The notes under the pieces were generated by a model. That model saw only the letters and a list, made by a program, of their open reading frames with translations. It was not told where the DNA came from and made no database searches. Below, piece after piece: positions 24,358 to 33,711 of a DNA stretch of 64,000 nucleotides (position 1 is the stretch's first letter; the number at the start of each line of letters is the position of its first letter). A program made the translations under genes and the position numbers. Source of the DNA: CAXXOK01 sp963675365 (GTDB lineage: Bacteria; Bacillota; Clostridia; Christensenellales; Aristaeellaceae); NCBI GenBank assembly GCA_963675365.2, contig CAXXVA010000001.1:930001-994000 (forward strand), written 5' to 3'.

Positions 24358-26189
24358 ACCGCCTGTCCACCCTGTTTAAACTCCTGCTGCCCGCGATTGT
24401 GATGGTGGTGTTCGCGGGCCTGCTGCTCGCCGAGATGACGGGCATGGCCGTGGAAGAGCGCGGCGCGGTGATGGACCTGCTGACGGACGAAAAGCCGCAG
24501 CATGTGAAAACCGAGATCTCCAACACCCACGTGCTGGTGGCCGTCAACGAAGAAAGCGACGCCGAGATGGCGTTTGCCAAAACGCTTACGGATACGCTGA
24601 GCGAAATGCGCATGAACTACCAGACCGTGGATATCTACAGCGAATCCCTGCCCGATCTGGACAGCTACAATATCTTCCTGTATTGCAGCCAGTCGCTGAT
24701 GCCGATGGAAGGGTACATGGACGCGCTGTTTACGTGGATCGACGGCGGCGGGCATTTCGCCCTGATGATGACGCCGATCGACGACAGCGTTTTCCAGATC
24801 CTCTACCGCAAATTGGGGATCGTTGAATACACCCACGACTACTTTAACTATAAGTCCCTGCGCTACGTATCCGACCTGCTGCCGCTGTGGGGCGAGACTG
24901 TGTACCACGAGGACCATACCCTGTCCGACTACGCGCTGATCGCGCGGCTGGACGACGAATGCACCGTGCATATCGTTTCCGGCGGAGAGATGGAAATTCC
25001 GCTTTTATGGCAGCGCGACGTGGGCAAGGGGCGTATCGCGGTGCTCAATACAACGCTCATGGTTAACAAGGGCGGCCGCGGCTTTGCCGTATCCACGCTG
25101 TACGCGCTGGAAGACACGATCGTTTACCCCATCATCAACGCGGGCATGATCTTTATCGACGATTTCCCCGCGCCGCAGCCCGCGGGCTTCAACGACGATC
25201 TGAAAGAGCAGTTTGGCTACGACATCCAGGGCTTCTTTCGCAACCACTGGTGGCCGGACATGAAGCAGCTCTGCTGGGATCTTGACGTACGCTATACGGG
25301 GCTTTTAATCGAGACCTATAACGACAACGTAACCGGGCCCTTCACCGCCAACAAACTCAACGATTCGCTGCTCAAGTACTACGCCGCGGAGCTTTTGCAC
25401 TCCGGCGGGGAGCTGGGCCTGCACGGCTACAACCATATGCCGCTGTGCCCGGTAGGGTTTGATTTCGGCGACGCCGGCTACACGCCGTGGCCGTCCACGC
25501 TCAACATGGCGCAAAGCCTTTTGGAGCTTTCCCGCTACGGCAAAACTCTGTTTTTGGACGCGCACTACCAAACCTACGTGCCGCCCTCCAATTTTTTAAG
25601 CGACGCCGGCCGGAAAACCCTTTTGGAAACCCTGCCCGACATCAAAGTCGTCGCGGGGCTGTACCTGGCGGAAACCGGCGTGGACGCGCTGGTGCAGGAG
25701 TTTGACGAGGCGGACGACGGCTCCGTCAACGTTCCCCGCATCACCTCCGGATTTGAGATCGACGACTTCATGAAATTCGTCACCGCGCAGGAGCTGGTGC
25801 TGCACGGCGTGTACTCCCACTTCATCCACCCCGACGATATTCTGGACAGCCAGCGCAGCCGGGAACTGGGCTGGACCACCCTGTACAGCCTGTTTAAGGC
25901 TCACCTGACCGAACTGCACGAAACCTACCCCCAGCTGCGCTTCTTCACCGCGGCGGAGGGCGCGGCGGCCGTGCAGCGCTACGACCGCCTGTCCGTCAAG
26001 CGCGAAATGGGCGAGGACGAAATGACCCTGACGCTGACCAACTTCTACGACGAGGCCTGGCTGGCGTTCCGCTCGCGGGTCACCCCGGCGTCCATCACGG
26101 GCGGAGAGCTTTTCAAAATCGCCGACGGCTTCTATTGGATACGCGCGGACGAACCTGTCGTCAAGGTCCAGTGGGAGGCCGAGCCGTGA
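24354..26189 (+). CDS. pelA: PelA-type polysaccharide deacetylase (DUF2194), no hydrolase domain
   Basis: 611 residues with an N-terminal membrane helix (about 9-27). A Rossmann-like DUF2194 region fills roughly 50-260. A carbohydrate-esterase-like barrel follows: the Asp pair in MIFIDDFPAPQPAG, GELGLHGYNHMPLCP with two spaced His, TYVPPSNFLS, and LHGVYSHFIHPDD. These would bind the metal and act on N-acetyl groups of the extracellular polymer. The glycoside-hydrolase domain that precedes the deacetylase in Pseudomonas PelA is missing, as in the Bacillus cereus PelADA type. It overlaps pelE and pelF by four bases each. Confidence 0.82.
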   Translation: MNRLSTLFKLLLPAIVMVVFAGLLLAEMTGMAVEERGAVMDLLTDEKPQHVKTEISNTHVLVAVNEESDAEMAFAKTLTDTLSEMRMNYQTVDIYSESLPDLDSYNIFLYCSQSLMPMEGYMDALFTWIDGGGHFALMMTPIDDSVFQILYRKLGIVEYTHDYFNYKSLRYVSDLLPLWGETVYHEDHTLSDYALIARLDDECTVHIVSGGEMEIPLLWQRDVGKGRIAVLNTTLMVNKGGRGFAVSTLYALEDTIVYPIINAGMIFIDDFPAPQPAGFNDDLKEQFGYDIQGFFRNHWWPDMKQLCWDLDVRYTGLLIETYNDNVTGPFTANKLNDSLLKYYAAELLHSGGELGLHGYNHMPLCPVGFDFGDAGYTPWPSTLNMAQSLLELSRYGKTLFLDAHYQTYVPPSNFLSDAGRKTLLETLPDIKVVAGLYLAETGVDALVQEFDEADDGSVNVPRITSGFEIDDFMKFVTAQELVLHGVYSHFIHPDDILDSQRSRELGWTTLYSLFKAHLTELHETYPQLRFFTAAEGAAAVQRYDRLSVKREMGEDEMTLTLTNFYDEAWLAFRSRVTPASITGGELFKIADGFYWIRADEPVVKVQWEAEP

Positions 26190-27616
26190 GGATATGCGTG
26201 ATCGCCGAGGGCTGCTACCCGTTTGTGCCGGGGGGCGTATCCAGCTGGCTGCAGAACCTGATCAAGCAGATGCCCCAGCACGAGTTTGTGGTCTGGGCCA
26301 TCTCGGCGCAGGAAAAGCAGCGCGGCCACTTCGCCTACGAGCTGCCAAAAAACGTCGTCCAGGTCGTGGACGTGTACCTGGACGCGGTCATCCACGAAAC
26401 GCTCAAGCAAAACCCCCGCCGCTACCGGCTGACCAAGGCACAGCACGACGCGGTGGAAGCGCTGCTCTCCTCCAAGGACCCCGACTGGGACGAGATTTTT
26501 AAGCTGTTTCGGGGCGACCGCCTCAAGGGCGTGGAATTTCTGGTCAACCGCGATTTTTTCGCCATTCTCCAAACCGTCTGCCAGGAGCACTACCCCTTCG
26601 TGGGCTTCACCGATTTTTTCTGGACGATACGCTCCATGTTTCTGCCGCTGCTATACCTTTTGGGCGGCAAGCCGCCGGAAGCCGACCTGTACCATTCGGT
26701 GTCGGCGGGCTACGCGGGGGTGCTTGGCAGCATGGCGGCGCAGTACTATCACAAACCCTACGTGCTGACCGAGCACGGCATCTACACCCGCGAGCGCGAG
26801 GAGGAGATCCTGCGCACCAACTGGGTGCCGCCGCACTTCAAGGACCTGTGGATCAACATGTTCTATATGTTCACCCGCTGCGCCTACCAGTACGCCGACC
26901 GGGTGACGTCGCTGTTCGAGCGCGCGAGCCTGATCCAGCAGGAGATCGGCTGCGAGGCCGACAAATGCACGGTGATCCGCAACGGCGTGCACGCCGAGCG
27001 CTTTGAAAACATCCCGCTCAAGGAACCGGACGGCATCATCGACATCGGGGCGGTGGTGCGCATCGTGCCCATCAAGGACATCAAAACCATGCTCTACGCC
27101 TTTTCGCGCGTCCGCGCCGAGTTCCCCGACGTCCGCCTGCACATTATGGGCCCGACCGACGAAGACGAGGAATACTACGACGAGTGTTTGCAGCTTAAGG
27201 AAGACCTGGAGCTGGATAACGTCGCCTTCACCGGGCGGGTGAACGTGCAGGAGTACCTGCAGCGCATCGACTTTACGCTTTTGACCAGCATCTCCGAAGG
27301 GCAGCCCCTGGCGGTGCTGGAGGCGATGGCCGCCGGCCGCCCGGCGGTGACCACGAACGTCGGCTGCTGCCGCGAGCTGCTCGAAGGCGTGGACGACGGC
27401 TTCGGCAGCGCCGGATACTGTGTACCCGTGATGCACCAGGGCGAGCTGGCCGAGGCGATGATCGCCCTGTGCCGGGACGGGGACATGCGCCGCCGGATGG
27501 GCGAAAACGGCAAGAAACGCGTGCAGGCGCTGTACCGGCACGAGCAGATGATCGACCATTATCTGGACGCGTACAAGAACGCTACCAACATCGCGCAAGG
27601 GAGGTGGCAAACGTAA
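26186..27616 (+). CDS. pelF: Pel polymerase glycosyltransferase PelF (GT4)
   Basis: 476 residues from a GTG start at 26186 (GTGA overlap with the pelA stop, GGGAGG upstream). The start MRICVIAEGCYPFVPGGVSSW is the PelF signature. It continues with YAGVLGSMAAQYYHKPYVLTEHGIYTRERE and the GT-B donor region VIRNGVHAERFE, VVRIVPIKDIKTML and SISEGQPLAVLEAMAAGRPAV, which includes the EX7E-type glutamates. PelF is the cytosolic UDP-sugar-using polymerase that acts with PelD, PelE and PelG. Confidence is high from both motifs and context. Confidence 0.94.
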   Translation: MRICVIAEGCYPFVPGGVSSWLQNLIKQMPQHEFVVWAISAQEKQRGHFAYELPKNVVQVVDVYLDAVIHETLKQNPRRYRLTKAQHDAVEALLSSKDPDWDEIFKLFRGDRLKGVEFLVNRDFFAILQTVCQEHYPFVGFTDFFWTIRSMFLPLLYLLGGKPPEADLYHSVSAGYAGVLGSMAAQYYHKPYVLTEHGIYTREREEEILRTNWVPPHFKDLWINMFYMFTRCAYQYADRVTSLFERASLIQQEIGCEADKCTVIRNGVHAERFENIPLKEPDGIIDIGAVVRIVPIKDIKTMLYAFSRVRAEFPDVRLHIMGPTDEDEEYYDECLQLKEDLELDNVAFTGRVNVQEYLQRIDFTLLTSISEGQPLAVLEAMAAGRPAVTTNVGCCRELLEGVDDGFGSAGYCVPVMHQGELAEAMIALCRDGDMRRRMGENGKKRVQALYRHEQMIDHYLDAYKNATNIAQGRWQT

Positions 27617-29104
27617 ATGGCGGGGATAGGCTTTGAGCTGAGGAAGCTGTTTGTGGGGCGCGGCGCCATCTCAAAGGTGCGCGCGTACGCCTACGCGAGC
27701 ATCATCACCTCCGGTACGATGGTGCTGGCCGTGGTGCTGATGCTGGGCGTGCAGCTGTTAACGCGCGCGTTCGGCGCCACGGATTTGCAGGTGGAAACCC
27801 TGGTCGTGCTGATGATCTACGCCATGCTCGGCTCGCTGATTTTGAGCTCGCTTTTGCAGATGCTCCTGTCGCGCTACGTGGCGGATATGATGTACCAAAA
27901 GCTGTCCGACCGCATTCTGCCGTCGCTGTTTGGCGGGGCGCTTTTGTTAATGGTCCCCGGCGGGCTGATCTACGGCTGGTATCTGTGGACGGCAACGGGG
28001 ATCTCGGTAATGGACAAGGCGCTCAACTGGGGGCTGTTCATGCTGCTGGTCATGGTGTGGCTGCAAATGGCCTACATCACCGCCGCCAAGGATTACAAGC
28101 GCATCCTGATCGGTTTTTCATCCGGGGTGCTGACGGTGTTTGTGCTAGGCGCGGGGCTTTTGTGGCTCGGCATGAGCCCGATCACCGGGATGATGCTGGC
28201 GCTGTTTCTGGGCTACGGGGTGATGATGGTCGCCTTTAACGATGTGCTGCTGGCCATATTCCCGGTCGGTTCGGGCAGCATTATGGCGTTTATCGAATGG
28301 ATCGGCAAATATCCCGATTTGGTATTCGTCGGCTTTTTCAGCATGACGGGCGCGTTCGTGCACCTGATCGTGATGTGGTTTTCGCCTCTGGGCGAGGTGG
28401 TGGCCGGGCATTTCCGCTACGCGCCGCTGCACGATTCGGCCGCATTTTTCGCCTACCTGGTCGCCATCCCCACCAGCGTCAACTTCGTGGTATCGGTCGA
28501 GGTGAACTTCTACCAGAAATACAAGCAGTTTTTCTCGGCCATCACCGACGGCGGAACGCTGGCGGAAATCCGCAAGGCGCGCGACAACATGAAAAAAATC
28601 CTCACCCAGGAAATTTCCCGCCTGACGCAGGTGCAGGTGTTCGTGATGGTGCTGTTCACGGTGCTGATGCGCTATGTGCTGGAATCCCTAAGCTTTACGC
28701 GGGATATGATCGGTATGTTCCAGATTATGTCGGTAGGCTATTCGGCCTACGCCATCGGCAACAGCATGATGCTGTTACAGCTGTACTTCAACGACCGCAA
28801 GGGCGCGCTGATGACCTGTACGCTCTACTTCGCCCTGAACCTGATGGGCACGATGTGGACCATGAACCGCAACCCCCTGTACTACGGGCTGGGCATGACC
28901 GCCGCGGGTATCGCGATGTACGTGTTCGGGCTTTTACGGCTGCAAACCTATGTGAAAAGCATCGACTACCACGTGTTCTGCGGGCAGCCGGTGCTTGCCG
29001 TCAATAAAACCAATCTGATGCAAAGCCTCGCCGCGAGGCTGAACAAACGGGCGAACACGATCGAAAAAGCGCATCTGCGCGTATCCGGCAAAGGAGAACT
29101 GTGA
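27617..29104 (+). CDS. pelG: Pel export membrane protein PelG
   Basis: 495 residues with about twelve membrane helices throughout, starting MAGIGFELRKLF, the conserved opening of PelG. PelG belongs to the MOP flippase superfamily and moves the growing chain across the cytoplasmic membrane. A central loop (NFYQKYKQFFSAITDGGTL) and the cytoplasmic tail are typical. The ATG follows the pelF stop directly (TAAATG) with GGGAGG about 10 nt upstream. No pelB or pelC follows, consistent with a cell without an outer membrane. Confidence 0.93.
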   Translation: MAGIGFELRKLFVGRGAISKVRAYAYASIITSGTMVLAVVLMLGVQLLTRAFGATDLQVETLVVLMIYAMLGSLILSSLLQMLLSRYVADMMYQKLSDRILPSLFGGALLLMVPGGLIYGWYLWTATGISVMDKALNWGLFMLLVMVWLQMAYITAAKDYKRILIGFSSGVLTVFVLGAGLLWLGMSPITGMMLALFLGYGVMMVAFNDVLLAIFPVGSGSIMAFIEWIGKYPDLVFVGFFSMTGAFVHLIVMWFSPLGEVVAGHFRYAPLHDSAAFFAYLVAIPTSVNFVVSVEVNFYQKYKQFFSAITDGGTLAEIRKARDNMKKILTQEISRLTQVQVFVMVLFTVLMRYVLESLSFTRDMIGMFQIMSVGYSAYAIGNSMMLLQLYFNDRKGALMTCTLYFALNLMGTMWTMNRNPLYYGLGMTAAGIAMYVFGLLRLQTYVKSIDYHVFCGQPVLAVNKTNLMQSLAARLNKRANTIEKAHLRVSGKGEL

Positions 29105-30882
29105 GCATGAAACGGAAACGCTGGCTTTGGATCGCCGTGATGATCGGACTTTTATTGCTGCTTGGCGGCTGCACGCCGGACGGGGAACCCGGTCCGGATA
29201 CCGCCGATTTGGCCCCGGAGGCAACGGACGACGCGCGCGCGGTGGACAAGGTTCCCGTGGAAGATATCAACGCCCTGCCGCTTACGGACAACACCGCGCT
29301 GTACGAGGATCAGGGCGGCAGCACCCTTGCCTATTTCTACATTACGGTACGGGGCGGCAGCGCCGCCGACGGCACCGACCATACCCTGTCGGAGGTCAAC
29401 GGCTATACCACCTCGCAGGCACTTTTGGGCGAGGAGAAGGTCAAGACCGGGATCATTTTCCAGGTCGGCGACGAATCCGGCCCCCTGCCCGGCGAGGTCG
29501 GCTACGGCGAAACTATGAGCAACGCGACCATGAACGTGCGCGGCCGCACCTCGATCTCCGCGCCGCAGAAATCCTACCGCATCGACCTGTACGATACGGC
29601 GGGGCTGTGGCGGGGGCAGCGCGCCATCGCCCTCAACAAGCATCCCTACGACCGTACCCGGCTGCGCAACATGCTGTTTTTCAACCTGCTGCAAAAGGTG
29701 CCGGGGATGACCAGCCTGCGCACGCAGTTTGTGCAGGTGTTCGTGAAAGACGAAACGGCCGGCGAGACCGCGTTTACCGATTACGGGCTGTATACCCAGG
29801 TGGAAATCCCCAACGGCCGCTACCTGCGCAACCACTCCCTAAGCCGCAACGGCAACCTGTACAAGGCCAACTTCTGCGAGCTGTACCGCTACGAGGACCA
29901 GCTCCGCCTTGCCACCGACCCCCTGTACGATTTGCAGGCGTTTTCCCAGGTGCTTGAGCCGAAAACCGGCGTGGATCACCGGAAGCTGTTGGAAATGCTG
30001 GACGCGGTGAACGACTACACCATCCCCATCGAGGAAACGGTGAGCAAGTATTTCAACATGGATAACCTCACCAGTTTCCTCGCCTACAATATCCTGACGG
30101 GCAACGTGGATACCAACTCCCAGAACTACCTATTGTACAGCCCCCTGAACGCCGACACCTGGTACTTTATCTGCTGGGACGGCGACGCGTGCATGCTCTA
30201 CTATGAAAACTCCCTCTTCAATACCGAAAACAGCCTAGCCCCCTGGCAGCGGGGCGTGTCCAACTACTGGGGCATGCGGCTGTTCAACCGCATGCTGCGC
30301 GTAGCCGAGTACCGCCAGGCGCTCATCGAAAAGGTGGAGCTGCTGCGCGGCATCATCACGCCGGAGCTGATCCAAAACGAAATTCAGAAATACCGCACGG
30401 TAACCGATACCTTCACCACGCGCATGCCGGACCTGATTAACCTCACCTGCACGCTGGAGCAGCAGGAACTGCTGTACGAAAACATCCCCTACGACGTGGA
30501 TACCGCGTATGCATACTTCCTGGATTCGCTCAAAAAGCCAATGCCGTTCTTCCTCGGGCCCGTAAGCCGCGACGGCAAAACCCTCGCGCTTACCTGGGGG
30601 GAGGCGTACAGCTTCGAGGCCGAAACCGTGCACTATACCCTGCAGATCGCGACCGACTGGTCGTTTGCGCCGGAGACCATTGTATTTGAATCCAGCCCGC
30701 AGTTGCAGATTACGGCCAACGTCCCCATGCTGCCGCCGGGCGATTACTGCTGGCGGGTGACCGCGGAGAACGAAGACGGGTATACGCAATCCGCCTTTGA
30801 CTGGTTTGTGACCGGCGACCAGAACCACTACGGCATGCGCCGCTTCACCATTTCCGAAACGGGGGAGGTGCTCAACCCCTGA
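29101..30882 (+). CDS. CotH-type kinase lipoprotein with C-terminal fibronectin-like domain
   Basis: 593 residues. The lipobox LLLLGGC indicates surface anchoring. The CotH kinase domain spans about 130-430: TMNVRGRTSISAPQKSYRIDL, ALNKHPYDRTRLRNMLFFNLL, DYGLYTQVEI, and the metal/ATP region NSQNYLLYS...WYFICWDGDACM. About 95 residues at the end read as a fibronectin-type III-like domain (LALTWGEA, YTLQIATD, YCWRVTAEN). CotH proteins are atypical protein kinases in spore coats. An exported kinase in a polysaccharide operon is unexplained. GTG 29101 overlaps the pelG stop; ATG 29107 is an alternative start. Confidence 0.85.
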   Translation: MSMKRKRWLWIAVMIGLLLLLGGCTPDGEPGPDTADLAPEATDDARAVDKVPVEDINALPLTDNTALYEDQGGSTLAYFYITVRGGSAADGTDHTLSEVNGYTTSQALLGEEKVKTGIIFQVGDESGPLPGEVGYGETMSNATMNVRGRTSISAPQKSYRIDLYDTAGLWRGQRAIALNKHPYDRTRLRNMLFFNLLQKVPGMTSLRTQFVQVFVKDETAGETAFTDYGLYTQVEIPNGRYLRNHSLSRNGNLYKANFCELYRYEDQLRLATDPLYDLQAFSQVLEPKTGVDHRKLLEMLDAVNDYTIPIEETVSKYFNMDNLTSFLAYNILTGNVDTNSQNYLLYSPLNADTWYFICWDGDACMLYYENSLFNTENSLAPWQRGVSNYWGMRLFNRMLRVAEYRQALIEKVELLRGIITPELIQNEIQKYRTVTDTFTTRMPDLINLTCTLEQQELLYENIPYDVDTAYAYFLDSLKKPMPFFLGPVSRDGKTLALTWGEAYSFEAETVHYTLQIATDWSFAPETIVFESSPQLQITANVPMLPPGDYCWRVTAENEDGYTQSAFDWFVTGDQNHYGMRRFTISETGEVLNP

Positions 30883-31619
30883 TGAATGAAAAACGTTTCC
30901 GGCACGAGCTGAAATATTTCATTAACATGCCGGATTGGGCGCTTTTAAAAACCCGCATGGCGGGCGCGCTGGAGCGCGACCAAAACGTGGACGGGCACGG
31001 CGAGTACCGCGTGCGCAGCCTGTACTTTGACGACTACTGGCACACGGCCTACGAGGACAAGGAAGCGGGCGTGATGATGCGGCACAAGTACCGCCTGCGC
31101 GTGTACAACGGCTCGGACACGCTGATCCGCCTCGAACGCAAGCAAAAGCTCGGCGCTTATATACGCAAAGAAAGCGCCCCCGTCACCCGCCGGCAGGTGC
31201 AGACGCTTATCTCCGGCGATTACGGGTTTTTGGAAACAAGCGATCATCCGCTGCTTAGGGAATTCTACTTTGAGTGCACGTCCCGCCTGATGCGCCCGCG
31301 CGTGATGGTGGACTATGACCGCGAACCCTACGTGATGGACGCCGGCGATGTGCGCATTACCTTTGACAGGCACGTACGCGCAGGCTTTGGGAAGCTTGAT
31401 CTGTTCGACCCCAAGCTCCCGATGCTTGAGGTGCTGCCCGCCGACCGGATGATCATGGAGATCAAGTATACGGAATTCCTGCCGCGCTTCGTGCGCGGGC
31501 TGCTGCCGCCGCGTGCGAGCATCATGTCGGCGGCGTCGAAATACGTACTTTGCTGCAACGCCGCGGTGCGGGAGCAAAACATGAATCGAACGGAGGGGCT
31601 ATTATGGACGGCGCGCTGA
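30882..31619 (+). CDS. VTC-domain (polyphosphate polymerase-like) protein
   Basis: 245 residues, no membrane segment. The VTC tunnel-domain pattern is visible: FRHELKYFIN, YRVRSLYFDDY, HKYRLRVYNG, IRLERKQKLG, VMVDYDREPYV, RITFDRHVRA and MIMEIKYTEFLP. The alternating Arg/Lys and Glu residues are those that bind triphosphate and metal in the CYTH/VTC superfamily. In bacteria this domain often sits beside DUF4956 and CotH genes, as here. Substrate could be polyphosphate or another phosphate-rich polymer; not shown. It overlaps the CotH gene by one base (TGATG) and the next gene by 16 bases. Confidence 0.88.
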   Translation: MNEKRFRHELKYFINMPDWALLKTRMAGALERDQNVDGHGEYRVRSLYFDDYWHTAYEDKEAGVMMRHKYRLRVYNGSDTLIRLERKQKLGAYIRKESAPVTRRQVQTLISGDYGFLETSDHPLLREFYFECTSRLMRPRVMVDYDREPYVMDAGDVRITFDRHVRAGFGKLDLFDPKLPMLEVLPADRMIMEIKYTEFLPRFVRGLLPPRASIMSAASKYVLCCNAAVREQNMNRTEGLLWTAR

Positions 31620-32302
31620 CATTTCAGGATATTTTCAAAAAATCGGTGCTGGAAGCGGGCGGCTACATGGAAGGGCTGACGTGGGAGGTGGTGCTCGGCT
31701 ATGCGGGCACGATCCTCCTGTCGCTTCTGATGGGGCTGTTCATCTACTGGATTTATAAAAAAACCTACATGGGCGTGGTGTACAGCCGGACGTTCGCGGC
31801 GTCGCTTGCGGGGATGACGGTGCTGACCTGCTCGATCATCGTCACCATCCAGTCTAACGTCGTGCTCTCGCTGGGCATGGTGGGCGCGCTGTCCATCATC
31901 CGCTACCGGACGGTGGTCAAGGACCCGCTGGATCTGTTGTACCTGTTCTGGGCGGTGGCCAGCGGCATCGCCATCGGCGCGAATATGTTCTATCTGTCGC
32001 TGATCGTGTTCGTGGTGATGCTGGTGCTTTTGCTGGTCCTCACCCGGCGCAGGCGCGGCCGCGACCAGATGTACATCCTGCTCATCCACTACGAGGGCAT
32101 GGACGTGGACGAGGAAGTGCGCAAGTCCCTGGGCACGCGGCCCTACCAGATCAAATCCAAAACCATGCGCAAGTCGGACATGGAAATGGCCGTGGAGGTG
32201 CGCGTGCGCAAGGGCGATCTTTCGTTCGTGGACCGCATCCGCACACTGGATCACGTGTTCGATCTCACGGTCGTGCAGTACGACGGCGACTATGTGGACT
32301 AG
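31604..32302 (+). CDS. DUF4956 membrane protein
   Basis: 232 residues from the ATG at 31604, which has GGAGGGG 5 nt upstream and lies inside the end of the VTC gene. Three to four membrane helices (LGYAGTILLSLLMGLFIYWI; AASLAGMTVLTCSIIVTI; SGIAIGANMFYLSLIVFVVM) flank the DUF4956 signature LSLGMVGALSIIRYRTVVKDP. A cytoplasmic tail of about 80 residues follows. It is the usual partner of VTC-domain proteins in bacteria and is likely to form a membrane complex with the upstream gene product, for example as a channel or polymerase partner. Confidence 0.88.
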   Translation: MDGALTFQDIFKKSVLEAGGYMEGLTWEVVLGYAGTILLSLLMGLFIYWIYKKTYMGVVYSRTFAASLAGMTVLTCSIIVTIQSNVVLSLGMVGALSIIRYRTVVKDPLDLLYLFWAVASGIAIGANMFYLSLIVFVVMLVLLLVLTRRRRGRDQMYILLIHYEGMDVDEEVRKSLGTRPYQIKSKTMRKSDMEMAVEVRVRKGDLSFVDRIRTLDHVFDLTVVQYDGDYVD

Positions 32303-33656
32303 CCCGCGTTTGCGGCGGGCGATCCTGGGGCTCCTCCTGCTTTTCCTGACCGCCTTTCTAACCCCGGCAGGCGCGCAGCAGACGACCGTCGCCTATCCCG
32401 CCGGCGACGCGGTGCTGATCAATCCGTATATCGGCAACGCCGTTTGGGCCAGCGATAAAGACACTCCCGATCAGCCCTTTACCCTGGTCTACGCGGACCT
32501 GACCTGGAAGGACTTTGAACCCCTGCAGGGGCAGTACGATTTCGATTCGTTTGAAACAGAAAACCAGTTTGACCGCTGGCGGGCGGAGGGCAAGCACCTG
32601 ATCTGCCGCTTTGTGATGGACGTCCCCGGCAGCCGGGATCACCGCGATATCCCCGACTGGCTTTACCAGGCCACCGGGAAGGACGGCACGCCCTACGCCG
32701 TATCCTACGGCAAGGGGTACAGCCCCAATTACGCAAACCCCCTGCTGATCCAGGCGCACGCCGCCGCCATCGCCGCGCTGGGCGCGCGCTACGGCGACGA
32801 TCCGTTTTTTGCCTATATCGAAATCGGTTCGCTGGGCCACTGGGGCGAATGGCATGTGCACCAGAAGCTCGGCAAGATGCCGGAGGCTTCCGTTCGCAAC
32901 CAGTATGTACTGCCGTACATCGAGGCGTTTCCCGATACCTTTCTGCTGATGCGCCGGCCGTTTCTCATCGCGGCGGACTACGGCCTGGGCCTGTACAACG
33001 ACACCGCGGGCGAGCCGAACTCAACCAACCAGTGGCTTTCCTGGATAGCGTCCGGCGGCGATTATGAATCGCCCGACGGAACGGGCGCGCTCGTGCCCAT
33101 GCCCATCGCCTGGCAGACCGTGCCCGTGGGCGGAGAGCTTTCCACCTTCATCGCGCACACGGCGCTTCTGCGCGACGATTTTCAGCAGACGCTTTCGCTG
33201 TTTCAGCAGTCCCACACCAGCTGGATCGGCCCGGGCAGCTTTGCCGATATCATGCGAAACGGAAAGGATCAGGACGCGCTGGATACGCTTCTCAAAGCGA
33301 TCGGCTACCGCCTGCGCGTCACGCAGTGCGAGATCGCGGAATCCTATGGAGAAACGCAGGCCACCCTGTTCTGGACAAACGACGGCGCCGCGCCGTTTTA
33401 CTTCGGCTGGCAGCCCGCCCTGTCGCTCCTGAACGCAAATGGAAACGAGACCGTCGTCCCCCTTGACCTCGATCTGCTCGACCTTCTGCCGGGCGAAACG
33501 GTCGCCGTCACCGCCGCCCTGCCGCCGATGACCGGCCCTTATACCCTGCGCGTGGGCATCCTCGATCCCGCCACGAACCAGCCCGGCGTCGCCCTGGCAA
33601 TGGACGCGGAACAGGATGGGCTTTGGTATGTGCTGATGGATATTGATCAACCGTAG
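32292..33656 (+). CDS. Secreted DUF4832 protein, TIM-barrel glycoside-hydrolase-like
   Basis: 454 residues with a signal peptide (LRRAILGLLLLFLTAFLTPAGAQ). The body resembles DUF4832/GH42-like barrels: YADLTWKDFEPLQGQYDFDSFE, DIPDWLYQATGKDGTPYAV, and EIGSLGHWGEWHVH, where Glu residues are candidates for acid/base catalysis. The last 120 residues look like a beta-sandwich. Last gene of the operon, overlapping DUF4956 by 11 bases. Because PelA here lacks its hydrolase domain, this protein could be a separate polymer-cleaving enzyme. That is inference from context and fold resemblance. Confidence 0.8.
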   Translation: MWTSPRLRRAILGLLLLFLTAFLTPAGAQQTTVAYPAGDAVLINPYIGNAVWASDKDTPDQPFTLVYADLTWKDFEPLQGQYDFDSFETENQFDRWRAEGKHLICRFVMDVPGSRDHRDIPDWLYQATGKDGTPYAVSYGKGYSPNYANPLLIQAHAAAIAALGARYGDDPFFAYIEIGSLGHWGEWHVHQKLGKMPEASVRNQYVLPYIEAFPDTFLLMRRPFLIAADYGLGLYNDTAGEPNSTNQWLSWIASGGDYESPDGTGALVPMPIAWQTVPVGGELSTFIAHTALLRDDFQQTLSLFQQSHTSWIGPGSFADIMRNGKDQDALDTLLKAIGYRLRVTQCEIAESYGETQATLFWTNDGAAPFYFGWQPALSLLNANGNETVVPLDLDLLDLLPGETVAVTAALPPMTGPYTLRVGILDPATNQPGVALAMDAEQDGLWYVLMDIDQP

Positions 33657-33669
33657 AGCAATATCAACA

Positions 33670-33695
33670 AAACAGCGATGCTTGCGCATCGCTGT
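33670..33695. terminator. Terminator of the Pel operon and of convergent galE
   Basis: 11-bp perfect stem (AACAGCGATGC and GCATCGCTGTT) around TTGC, followed by a T-run (TTTTATTTTG) on the plus strand and preceded by A residues for the minus strand. Confidence 0.92.
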
Positions 33696-33711
33696 TTTTA
33701 TTTTGTTCATG

